A stretch of DNA of 5,827 nucleotides from an uncultured Lachnospiraceae bacterium (GCA_910577645.1 CAJTOL010000055.1:1-5827); one strand, 5' to 3'; numbered from the stretch's first letter, positions 1 to 5,376 are shown. Made by a program: numbers and translations. The notes: a model not told the origin generated them from the sequence alone.

Positions 1-1
1 A

Positions 2-142
2 GAAGGAGAAGAGAGGAAGGCGAAAGAAGTCGTATTTAGCCTTGCAGACAGAGGACTGAGCGCGGAGAATATCGCAGATATTGTGAAAATGAATATAGCG
101 GTTGTGAAGCAGTGGCTTGAAGGAGCAACAGCAGCAAGATAA
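2..142 (+). CDS. C-terminal end of an Rpn/PD-(D/E)XK family nuclease (putative transposase), partial
   Basis: The frame is open from base 2 and stops with TAA at 140-142, giving 46 residues. They begin with a charged Glu/Lys-rich stretch and end in SLADRGLSAENIADIVKMN followed by a short tail. This matches the usual C-terminus of Rpn-type recombination-promoting nucleases, where a charged region precedes a small helix-turn-helix-like motif of the form 'A..L...G.s.e.Ia..t.l....v..l'. The nuclease core lies upstream of the window, so its active-site residues cannot be checked. Proteins of this family are often annotated as transposases, but they act as DNA nucleases that can raise recombination; that is family knowledge. 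The family call rests only on the tail motif and is moderately secure. Confidence 0.6.
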   Translation, partial: EGEERKAKEVVFSLADRGLSAENIADIVKMNIAVVKQWLEGATAAR

Positions 143-188
143 TAAAAGAATATCGTTCCACATATATATAGCAATAAAAATAATACGT

Positions 189-359
189 ATGTTAATCATA
201 GGTGGGGCAATGGCATCCAAGTTGTCTTTCCTGGAATTCGCATATTTCGGCGCCAATGCTTCCTGGCACACTTCTAAGAGTTTTTGCAAGGTTTTTAATG
301 AACAGATAAAAGAGCATGGAAGGACAAAACAGGCGGTTACTCAAAATCAAATATCGTAA
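189..359 (+). CDS. Doubtful small hypothetical ORF
   Basis: This is a 56-codon frame from ATG at 189. An alternative ATG at 210 has a poorly spaced GGTGGGG just upstream, and the frame also extends back to a TTG at 117 inside the Rpn tail. I recognise no family: the product has a short hydrophobic N-terminus (MLIIGGAMASKLSFLEFAYF) and a polar C-terminal half. The stop at 357-359 is only 6 bases before a strong terminator hairpin, which is the main reason to keep it. It may equally be chance or a remnant of a decayed gene. Confidence 0.2.
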   Translation: MLIIGGAMASKLSFLEFAYFGANASWHTSKSFCKVFNEQIKEHGRTKQAVTQNQIS

Positions 360-365
360 CAGCGT

Positions 366-404
366 TAGGGCATATAGAAACTGAAATCTATATGCCCTAT
401 TTTT
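366..404 (+). terminator. Rho-independent terminator
   Basis: A perfect 13-bp stem (TAGGGCATATAGA at 366-378 pairing with 387-399) with an 8-base loop is followed by a run of five T at 400-404. It is oriented to end plus-strand transcription from the Rpn gene and whatever follows it. This is the clearest terminator in the window. Confidence 0.85.
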
Positions 405-421
405 GCCATAAAGGAGGGAGC

Positions 422-457
422 ATGAGCGACAACATTCAGACGATTACCACAGAGTAG
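422..457 (+). pseudogene. Strong ribosome binding site leading into an 11-codon ORF; possible decayed gene start
   Basis: AAAGGAGGGAG (410-420) precedes ATG at 422, but the frame reads only MSDNIQTITTE before TAG at 455-457. A second frame (+1 relative to the first) continues through the same bases and beyond as HRVDIASLAADDWKDKVNP to a TAA at about 505. A good ribosome binding site followed by an early stop, with a protein-like stretch in another frame, suggests a gene start broken by a frameshift or deletion. A real short peptide or leader ORF cannot be excluded. I recognise no family. Confidence 0.3.
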
Positions 458-505
458 ACATTGCCTCCCTTGCAGCAGACGATTGGAAAGACAAGGTAAA
501 TCCTT

Positions 506-522
506 AAAATCAAAATGATTTT
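506..522. terminator. Weak AT-only hairpin between convergent genes
   Basis: AAAATCA (506-512), a three-base AAA loop and TGATTTT (516-522) form a 7-bp stem followed on the plus strand by one further T. It lies just beyond the stop of the minus-strand fusion gene, where a terminator would be expected. The stem contains a single G-C pair and there is no proper T run on the minus strand, so it is a poor terminator at best. Confidence 0.2.
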
Positions 523-541
523 TCATAGGCACCTAATAAAT

Positions 542-1912
542 TTAAAGAGAAATGGCCTGTCCTATTACTTCTTTCCATGTTTCTGTCAGCCGATCCAGGG
601 AAAACACCGCATTGGCAGGGCTGGTGGAGGGGCATTTGACAGCGGGACGGCCAGTCTGCTCTTCGCAGTAAATCCGATATAGCTTATGGGCGGCAGCGCC
701 GTTGGTGATGATAAGCCGGATGTCCGAATGATTCAGAATCCGGTTCAGATCAGCAGGAATCACGTTACGGATACTCTGGTCACTGGAACCATGGATATTG
801 CACTCGGCCACTACGTCCCAGAGAGCGATGTGGTGGGAGAGAAGCATGGCTTTTTTCTCTTCTATGGTCACCGGAACCGGTTCCTCAAGAAGACGCGCCA
901 TCAGTTTCCAAAAACGGTTCTGGGGATGACCATAGTAAAAATTTTCCTCCCGGCTTTTGACAGAGGGGAAACTGCCCAGAATCAAGATCCGGCTGTATTC
1001 GTCATACACCGGTTCAAAGGTGTGGTGAAGCCTGGAATATCCAGGGGGAAGATGGTCGGCAATGTAGTCTTCCTCATCCAGCTTTTGCCGTCTGCGGCTC
1101 ATGGGACCGGCCACACCGCCGTCCTTGGCAAAAGAAAGGACGAAGGCATTGATCCGCAGTTCATTTTCTTCATAGAGGCCAATACTCTGATAAAGTTCCC
1201 GGTAGCTCTTCAGCAGGTGGAATTTGAGCAGCAGAGAATTGGCCTTTTTCCAGTCGGTGCTCACCAGGCTCCCTTTCCGTTTCATATAATAATAGACAGG
1301 GGTCTGAATGGCGGTAAACCGGTCTGCATAGCGGATAAAGCTTAAATTAAACAAAAAATCCTCGCACCACTGAAGGTTGGGATCCATGTGCAGATCATGT
1401 TCTTCAATGATGCTTTTCTTAAACAGCTTATTCCATAAAACTCCATAGTAAAAGTCAGCGGGATCTTGCATCATGTATTCTGCAAATTGGGTGCGGGTCA
1501 GAAGCCCCCGCTCCCGGATATGCTGCTTTTCCGTAAATACCGCTTTGTCCACCCGATAGAAATCGGTGATAACCAGATCACAGTCATATTTAAGAGCAGC
1601 ATGCACAAAGATTTCCGTAGCGTCAGGGGTCAGCCAGTCGTCACTGTCCAAAAATTGCAGGTAAATGCCGTGGGCGGCATTGATGGCCTGGTTGCGGCTG
1701 TCAGAAACACCGGTGTTCTCTTTATCAATTACCCGGAAACGGGGGTCTTTTTTCTCATATTCCCGGCAGATGTCAAGACTTCCGTCGGTACTTCCATCAT
1801 TAACCAGGATGATCTCCATATCCTGAAAGGTTTGCTCCATAGCGCTGGTGAGACAGCGGCGGAGATAGGTCTGGGCGTTATAAATGGGGATAATCAGTGA
1901 AACAAGGGACAT
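542..1912 (-). CDS. Fusion of family 2 glycosyltransferase and hypoxanthine (deoxyinosine)-DNA glycosylase
   Basis: This is a 456-residue protein from ATG at 1912-1910, with AAGGAG 11 bases upstream. A TTG three codons earlier would sit only 2 bases from that ribosome binding site, so I prefer the ATG. Residues 2-265 are a GT-A fold family 2 glycosyltransferase: VSLIIPIYN at the start, the nucleotide-binding Asp in NDGSTDGS (about 38-45), and the metal-binding DSDD (89-92). Such enzymes transfer sugars from nucleotide-sugar donors at the inner membrane face, typically for capsule, teichoic-acid or wall glycans. Residues 293-456 form a second, complete domain of the uracil-DNA glycosylase superfamily, like family 6 hypoxanthine-DNA glycosylase: HHTFEPVYDEYSRILILGSF, then GHPQNRFW (Asn332 matches the family's catalytic Asn) and PSTSPANA (428-435). 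It would excise deaminated adenine from DNA. The linker (about 266-292) is charged. Both domain calls are secure. The join is odd: it could be a true bifunctional protein or an in-frame gene fusion with one idle half. No transmembrane segment is obvious. Confidence 0.88.
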   Translation of the reverse strand: MSLVSLIIPIYNAQTYLRRCLTSAMEQTFQDMEIILVNDGSTDGSLDICREYEKKDPRFRVIDKENTGVSDSRNQAINAAHGIYLQFLDSDDWLTPDATEIFVHAALKYDCDLVITDFYRVDKAVFTEKQHIRERGLLTRTQFAEYMMQDPADFYYGVLWNKLFKKSIIEEHDLHMDPNLQWCEDFLFNLSFIRYADRFTAIQTPVYYYMKRKGSLVSTDWKKANSLLLKFHLLKSYRELYQSIGLYEENELRINAFVLSFAKDGGVAGPMSRRRQKLDEEDYIADHLPPGYSRLHHTFEPVYDEYSRILILGSFPSVKSREENFYYGHPQNRFWKLMARLLEEPVPVTIEEKKAMLLSHHIALWDVVAECNIHGSSDQSIRNVIPADLNRILNHSDIRLIITNGAAAHKLYRIYCEEQTGRPAVKCPSTSPANAVFSLDRLTETWKEVIGQAISL

Positions 1913-1952
1913 GACACACAATTCTCCTTCATAAGATCATTAACCTTACTAT

Positions 1953-1958
1953 ATTATA
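1953..1958 (-). promoter_or_regulatory. Candidate -10 element of the glycosyltransferase/DNA glycosylase gene
   Basis: The minus strand reads TATAAT here, 40 bases before the ATG at 1912. The best-spaced -35 candidate (TTTTCT, 17-bp spacer) is weak. Directly upstream, within the spacer, is a perfect 7-bp inverted repeat ATCTTTT-C-AAAAGAT (1958-1972) that could bind a regulator, or simply reflect AT-richness. Confidence 0.45.
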
Positions 1959-2018
1959 TCTTTTCAAAAGATACAAGAAAATTTAATTCTTTCTATTTAA
2001 AATACTTATGTAACAGTA

Positions 2019-2063
2019 CCCTCAACGAATAAGGACACCGCAAGTCCCCGTATCCATTGAGGG
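2019..2063. other. Long imperfect hairpin upstream of the recombinase
   Basis: CCCTCAA (2019-2025) pairs perfectly with TTGAGGG (2057-2063). Pairing continues inward through G2027, ATA 2029-2031 and GG.AC around 2033-2036, matched by 2044-2055, closing on the loop ACCGCAA. As minus-strand RNA, two of the mismatched positions become G-U wobbles, so the fold is better on that strand. It lies between the divergent glycosyltransferase and recombinase genes, about 75 bases before the recombinase start. It could be a recombinase binding site, a structured leader RNA or an element end. I match it to no known riboswitch or ribozyme. Confidence 0.5.
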
Positions 2064-2137
2064 CAGTATCAGGTGCAAACCGGAAAGCCAAATAATATGG
2101 TATGAAATTAGCAGATTAGCTGCACAAAGGAGGAACA

Positions 2138-2740
2138 ATGAGAGGAGTATATGGTTATGTTCGTGTCAGCAGTAAGGAGCAGAATGAAGAGAGACAGCTC
2201 ATTGCATTGCAGGAGATGTCTGTCCCTGAGAAAAATATCTTTGTAGATAAGCAATCCGGAAAAGATTTTAAACGTCCCATGTACAGGCGGATGTTACGGA
2301 AAATAAAAAGAGACGATTTGCTTTACGTGAAAAGCATAGATCGGCTTGGAAGAAATTATGCAGAGATTTTGGAACAGTGGAGAATCCTTACAAAAGAACG
2401 AGGGATTGACATTGTAGTTCTGGATATGCCGCTTTTAGATACGAGAAGAGGAAAAGACCTTATGGGAACTTTCTTAAGTGACATTGTGCTGCAGGTGTTA
2501 TCATTTGTGTCTGAAAATGAGAGGACCAATATCAGGCAAAGGCAGGCAGAAGGTATCGCTGCTGCAAAAGCGCGGGGGATTAAATTTGGCAGGCCGTCAT
2601 TGCCGCTGCCCGATAATTTTTATGAAATTCACAGGGAATGGAGAATGAAAAAAATCTCTTTAAAAGAAGCGGCAAAGGCATGTGACATGCCAGTGGGTAC
2701 GTTTTATGGAAAGGCAAGGAAATTTGAGAATATAGACTAA
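2138..2740 (+). CDS. Serine recombinase, resolvase/DNA invertase type
   Basis: This is a 200-residue small serine recombinase, normal length for the resolvase/invertase group, starting at ATG 2138 behind AAAGGAGG. The N-terminal catalytic domain has YGYVRVSSKEQ, with Ser11 as the likely nucleophile and Arg9 beside it, then IDRLGRN (67-73) and the E-helix region SENERTNIRQRQAEG (125-139) leading to GRPS (151-154). The C-terminal 40 residues (KISLKEAAKACDMPVGTFYG region, 172-191) form the expected DNA-binding helix-turn-helix. All catalytic signatures appear present, so it should be active. Such enzymes cut two short sites through a phosphoserine link and resolve or invert the DNA between them. 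Its stop lies 22 bases before a 130-bp segment bounded by perfect inverted repeats, which makes that segment its likely substrate (inference). It is not IS607-like, since there is no N-terminal MerR-type domain. Confidence 0.93.
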   Translation: MRGVYGYVRVSSKEQNEERQLIALQEMSVPEKNIFVDKQSGKDFKRPMYRRMLRKIKRDDLLYVKSIDRLGRNYAEILEQWRILTKERGIDIVVLDMPLLDTRRGKDLMGTFLSDIVLQVLSFVSENERTNIRQRQAEGIAAAKARGIKFGRPSLPLPDNFYEIHREWRMKKISLKEAAKACDMPVGTFYGKARKFENID

Positions 2741-2762
2741 AATTAAGACAAAATTCCAATAA

Positions 2763-2778
2763 GTGTACTTTTGCAAAT
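2763..2778 (+). repeat. Left inverted repeat of the candidate switch
   Basis: GTGTACTTTTGCAAAT is an exact reverse complement of 2877-2892. The match ends sharply on both sides. The outer edge AAGT-GT-ACTT (2761-2770) is palindromic around a GT dinucleotide, which is a plausible two-base crossover centre for a serine recombinase. Confidence 0.9.
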
Positions 2779-2788
2779 TATGACGTAA

Positions 2789-2830
2789 AAAATAGTACGT
2801 AGTCATTATACGCTATTTTGCCTTTTTTTT
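2789..2830 (+). terminator. Weak terminator-like hairpin inside the invertible segment
   Basis: AAAATAG (2789-2795) pairs with CTATTTT (2813-2819) across a 17-base loop, followed by GCC and eight T (2823-2830). It could end recombinase transcripts and so add to the OFF state of the right-hand genes. The stem is AT-rich and the same bases double as the minus-strand promoter, so the call is tentative. Confidence 0.35.
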
Positions 2831-2833
2831 CAA
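2805..2833 (-). promoter_or_regulatory. Near-consensus sigma-A promoter within the invertible segment, pointing left
   Basis: On the minus strand the -35 is TTGAAA (2833-2828, five of six consensus bases) and the -10 is TATAAT (2810-2805, six of six), with a spacer of exactly 17 bp. As it stands, transcription would run antisense into the 3' end of the recombinase gene, where no minus-strand gene follows for several hundred bases. This suggests that the present state is the resting or OFF orientation. Confidence 0.7.
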
Positions 2834-2876
2834 GGTCTGAGCTGTTAATTGATAGAATGTCTGCCTTTTTTCTCTG

Positions 2877-2892
2877 ATTTGCAAAAGTACAC
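2877..2892 (-). repeat. Right inverted repeat of the candidate switch
   Basis: ATTTGCAAAAGTACAC is the exact reverse complement of 2763-2778. The flanks outside the repeat differ from those of the left copy. Confidence 0.9.
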
Positions 2893-2927
2893 AATACCAA
2901 AACGGAGAAAGTAATGTGTGAAGAACG

Positions 2928-2955
2928 TTGACAAAAGACTTGAGGGGGATAGTGT
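2928..2955 (+). promoter_or_regulatory. Possible weak or activator-dependent promoter upstream of the GGDEF gene
   Basis: A perfect TTGACA at 2928-2933 is followed 16 bases later by TAGTGT (2950-2955), which matches only three bases of the -10 consensus. A good -35 with a poor -10 could mean low basal expression of the regulators independent of the switch, or need for an activator. It may be chance. Confidence 0.25.
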
Positions 2956-2957
2956 TC

Positions 2958-3007
2958 TTAAACTCTATGGTGTTGAGATCAAACTGTTGAGACAATAGAG
3001 TGTTTAA
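2958..3007 (+). promoter_or_regulatory. Leader hairpin abutting the GGDEF ribosome binding site
   Basis: TTAAAC, TCTAT and TGT (2958-2963, 2964-2968, 2971-2973) pair in order with ACA, ATAGA and GTTTAA (2992-2994, 2995-2999, 3002-3007), separated by small GG and GT bulges. This leaves an 18-base loop. The stem ends one base before the GGGGGAG ribosome binding site (3009-3015). It could tune translation of the GGDEF gene or be a DNA operator. Confidence 0.45.
2971..2992 (+). repeat. Direct repeat TGTTGAGA, two copies
   Basis: TGTTGAGA occurs at 2971-2978 and 2985-2992, a 14-base period, within the leader and loop region before the GGDEF gene. Such spaced direct repeats are typical targets of SARP/OmpR-type winged-helix proteins, and a BTAD/SARP-type regulator is encoded just downstream. 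The link is inference. Confidence 0.35.
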
Positions 3008-3021
3008 AGGGGGAGCAGAAA

Positions 3022-3981
3022 GTGAATGAAAAGCCGGACAAAGGAAAACAAAATGAAGAAGAGCGGGATCAGCTGACAGGACTGCTGAAGAAAGACATGG
3101 CAGAAATACAAATTGCATCAAAGATGAGAGGAAAGCGTGGAGGGACGCTTTTTTTGTGTGATGTGGATCACATGAAACAGATTAATGAGCGGTATGGTCA
3201 CCAAACAGGGGATGAATGTCTGAAACAGGTTGCACAGATCCTTTCTTATATGATCCGTTCCAATGATATTCTGAGCAGATGCGGAGGGGATGAGTTTATG
3301 ATTCTCATGCCAGAGTGTCAGGATATGGAAACGGCCCAGGAGATCGGCAGGCGTATTCAAGAACGTTTTTACGCCGGAAAAGAAAAAGACAGGATTCCGC
3401 TTTCTCTGACCGTTGTCTGGGAACTGCGGAAGATGGGGGATACCTATCAGAAGCTGTTTCAACGTACCTGGGAGAAGCTGGAACGGCAAAAAGGAATATT
3501 GGATATAGAAAAGGCAAAGAGCAGGAAAAAAAAGGAACACTACATAACAGATGTGAAACGGATTCAAGAGGAGCTGACAGAGCAGATCCAAAAACAGGAA
3601 GCTTATTGCCAGGACTATGAGACATTTAAGGGCATCTACCGTTTTCTGGAACGGGGGATTGCCAGAAGCGGGCAGAAGGCATGCGTGATTCTTCTGACCG
3701 TGGTGGACGGGAAGGGAAAAAGCCCTCTTCCCCATGAAAAAGATGTGCTGATGAAACAATTGGGGAAAGATATCGGGATAACGCTGCGGATTGGAGATGT
3801 GTATACCAGATATTCCAGCAGTCAATATCTGCTTCTTGTTATCGATACTACAGAAGAGAAAGTGGACAGAATTGTGGAGCGAATCAGGGAGAGGTTCCTT
3901 GATGGCAGACAGGGAGAAGATGTTCTGATCCACCATTGTTATGAACTGCAGTCAGCCAGAAACGAAAAAGCGATGGGTTAG
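3022..3981 (+). CDS. GGDEF-domain protein (probable diguanylate cyclase) with C-terminal degenerate GGDEF-like module
   Basis: This is a 319-residue protein starting at GTG 3022, six bases after GGGGGAG. It has no transmembrane segment, so it should be cytoplasmic. Residues 16-158 are a GGDEF domain: DQLTGLLKK start, metal-binding DVD (47-49), INERYGHQTGDE (54-65) and an intact GGDEF (88-92). RSND (79-82) sits five residues before GGDEF, exactly where the inhibitory c-di-GMP-binding RxxD site belongs. The enzyme would join two GTP into c-di-GMP and be feedback-inhibited. However, the usual 'SIGIA' strand and 'ALY.AK..G.N' ending are replaced by diverged sequence (LSLTVVWEL, and TWEKLERQKG at 149-158), so activity is likely but not certain. 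A charged, probably coiled-coil linker (160-195) leads to a second module (193-315) with LRIGDVYTRYSSSQYLLL, where SSSQY stands in place of GGDEF; this half cannot be catalytic. The BTAD regulator that follows, 44 bases downstream, ends in the same module. Confidence 0.85.
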   Translation: MNEKPDKGKQNEEERDQLTGLLKKDMAEIQIASKMRGKRGGTLFLCDVDHMKQINERYGHQTGDECLKQVAQILSYMIRSNDILSRCGGDEFMILMPECQDMETAQEIGRRIQERFYAGKEKDRIPLSLTVVWELRKMGDTYQKLFQRTWEKLERQKGILDIEKAKSRKKKEHYITDVKRIQEELTEQIQKQEAYCQDYETFKGIYRFLERGIARSGQKACVILLTVVDGKGKSPLPHEKDVLMKQLGKDIGITLRIGDVYTRYSSSQYLLLVIDTTEEKVDRIVERIRERFLDGRQGEDVLIHHCYELQSARNEKAMG

Positions 3982-4025
3982 AGCGTATTTGCTGTAGGGC
4001 GACTGTGAAGGAGAGGCAGGAGGCT

Positions 4026-5213
4026 ATGGAAAAAAAGCTGTGGGTAAAGATGTTTGGCGGATTTTCTGTTTACTATGGGGATGAGGTACTTGGTTTTGGA
4101 AGGCAGAGAGACTCTAAATTTGCACAATTGTTTCAGATCCTTATGACCAGGCCGGGACAGGGGTTTGACAAAGGGGCTGTTATGGGGTTTCTATATGGCC
4201 GGGAAGAAGTGGAGATTCCCAATGCCAGCCTTAACAATACCATTTTTCGTCTCCGAAAATATCTGGAGGCATCGCGACTGCCTCCGGGGGATTATCTGAC
4301 TTTAAGTGAAGGGGTTCTGCGTTTTGACAGCATTGTTCCGGTGGAATCCGATGCCTGGAGATTTGAAAGTATAACCCAGGAGTTTGAGGAGGAGCAGGAC
4401 AGACAGAAAAAAGCAGAGTTTTGTAAAAACGCCTTTGAGCTTTATCAGGGAGAGTTTTTGCCTCAGTTATCCAGTGAACAGTGGGTTATAGAGAAAAGCA
4501 GAGATTATAAAGAGATGTATTTCAGGCTGCTTAATTATTTACTACACTATTTGAAAGAAGAAGGAGACTACAGAACCATAGAAAACGTGTCAGCCAGGGC
4601 GGCAGAGCTTTACCCTTATGAGGGTTGGGAAAGCTGGTGGATTGAGAGCCTGATTGCATTGGGATGCCATAAGAAGGCGGAGAAGGTTTATCAGGAGACA
4701 GCGGAGTATGTTCAGGAAATAGGTGGATTTTTCTCAAAAAATCAGCAGGCAAAATTTCGCAGGCTCGGCGATTGGATGCGGCAGCCGGAAGGAACGGCGG
4801 AGGATGTTGGAAAGTATCTGATGGAGCAGGAAGTGAAGGAAGGCGCCTACAGCTGTACACTGCCCGGATTTTTAGACTGTTTCCGAATGGTGAAACGGAC
4901 TTCCGCCCGGGAGGGGACGATTTGCTTTGTTCTGCTTCTGTGTACGCTTCTGGATGCGGGAGGCCGCCCTGCCAGTGATGGGGAATACTGCAAAAAGCAG
5001 GGAAAGAAGCTGTGCGCGTCATTTAAGGCGCATCTGCGTAGAGGAGATATTTATGCAAAATACAGTGAGAGCCAATATTTGCTGCTTTGCATAGGGGCGG
5101 AAAAAGAGGATGTTCCGGATATTGGAATGCGTGTTGATAAGGACTACCGAAAACGCTGCGGCGGCCGGGGCAGCATCAGCTGCCGGCTGCTGGACGACGG
5201 GAGTATGCAGTAA
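4026..5213 (+). CDS. BTAD/SARP-type transcriptional regulator with C-terminal GGDEF-like module
   Basis: This is a 395-residue protein from ATG 4026. GAAGGAGAGG upstream gives workable spacing, whereas the nearer AGGAGG is only 2 bases away. A GTG at 4005, seven codons earlier and behind AGGG, is a real alternative. Residues 4-105 are an OmpR-like winged helix of the SARP type (LWVKMFGGFSVYY start, SLNNTIFRLRKYLE recognition-helix region, VESDAWRFE end). Residues 128-240 are a helical bacterial transcriptional activation domain (ELYQGEFLPQL, then helices to about YVQEIGGF). Residues 273-393 form a degenerate GGDEF-like module with LRRGDIYAKYSESQYLLL, where SESQY replaces GGDEF. Family members bind direct repeats near promoters and activate transcription. 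It follows the GGDEF gene in the same direction with a short gap and is probably co-transcribed. It may act on the repeat protein downstream or on its own operon (inference). Confidence 0.85.
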   Translation: MEKKLWVKMFGGFSVYYGDEVLGFGRQRDSKFAQLFQILMTRPGQGFDKGAVMGFLYGREEVEIPNASLNNTIFRLRKYLEASRLPPGDYLTLSEGVLRFDSIVPVESDAWRFESITQEFEEEQDRQKKAEFCKNAFELYQGEFLPQLSSEQWVIEKSRDYKEMYFRLLNYLLHYLKEEGDYRTIENVSARAAELYPYEGWESWWIESLIALGCHKKAEKVYQETAEYVQEIGGFFSKNQQAKFRRLGDWMRQPEGTAEDVGKYLMEQEVKEGAYSCTLPGFLDCFRMVKRTSAREGTICFVLLLCTLLDAGGRPASDGEYCKKQGKKLCASFKAHLRRGDIYAKYSESQYLLLCIGAEKEDVPDIGMRVDKDYRKRCGGRGSISCRLLDDGSMQ

Positions 5214-5277
5214 AGCAGCTTATTAGCAGATATAAATATCGGATTTTAAAAGATTTTGAGAGCTGCGGGGAAATGAA

Positions 5278-5340
5278 ATGCAGGAAAATCAGAAAATGAA
5301 AGAGTTGATGAAAGACCTGTTTTGTTATACTGATGTATAA
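5278..5340 (+). other. Possible 20-codon ORF between the regulator and the secreted protein
   Basis: An ATG at 5278 follows GGGG by eight bases and reads MQENQKMKELMKDLFC plus four residues to TAA at 5338-5340. It overlaps the predicted promoter of the next gene and has no recognisable family. It is probably chance and is listed only because nothing else explains this 160-base gap. Confidence 0.12.
5305..5331 (+). promoter_or_regulatory. Candidate extended -10 promoter for the secreted repeat protein
   Basis: TATACT at 5326-5331 is preceded by TG at 5323-5324, an extended -10. TTGATG at 5305-5310 is a possible -35, but the 15-bp spacer is short. A start site near 5338 would leave a leader of about 40 bases. 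No clear terminator separates this from the regulator gene, so read-through is also possible. An inverted repeat GATAT-AA-ATATC lies upstream at 5229-5240. Confidence 0.45.
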
Positions 5341-5376
5341 ATACCATAGTCATGAATCAAAAAGGGGAAAAGAAAT

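Larger units (their letters stand above)
2763..2892. mobile_element. Candidate invertible promoter segment (130 bp)
   Basis: This segment is bounded by 16-bp perfect inverted repeats at 2763-2778 and 2877-2892 and has 98 bp of non-coding interior. It carries a near-consensus promoter pointing left (2805-2833). It lies between a serine recombinase gene and two regulator genes transcribed to the right. Inversion would move the -35 and -10 boxes to 2822-2827 and 2845-2850 on the plus strand, giving a start site near 2857 and a leader of about 165 bases before the GGDEF start codon. In the orientation seen here the right-hand genes would be OFF from this promoter. Alternative: a MITE-like element with terminal inverted repeats. 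I see no convincing target duplication, as only AA flanks both ends. Confidence 0.72.

Noticed and set aside
686..1900. Long plus-strand open frames opposite the glycosyltransferase/DNA glycosylase gene
   Set aside because: They lack family features and ribosome binding sites, and the minus strand carries clear conserved motifs across the whole stretch.
2011..2137. c-di-GMP-I riboswitch before the recombinase, suggested by GGTGCAAACCGG and AAAGCC
   Set aside because: The other conserved blocks (GGGACGCAAAGCC, GGTAGGTAGC) are missing and the stems do not fit the fold.
2813..3936. Minus-strand open frames opposite the switch, leader and GGDEF gene
   Set aside because: They are Leu/Phe/Pro-rich shadows with no recognisable domain; the plus strand has the GGDEF signatures.
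4772..5022. Short open frames on both strands inside the BTAD gene
   Set aside because: They have no start signals and lie within a well-supported coding region.
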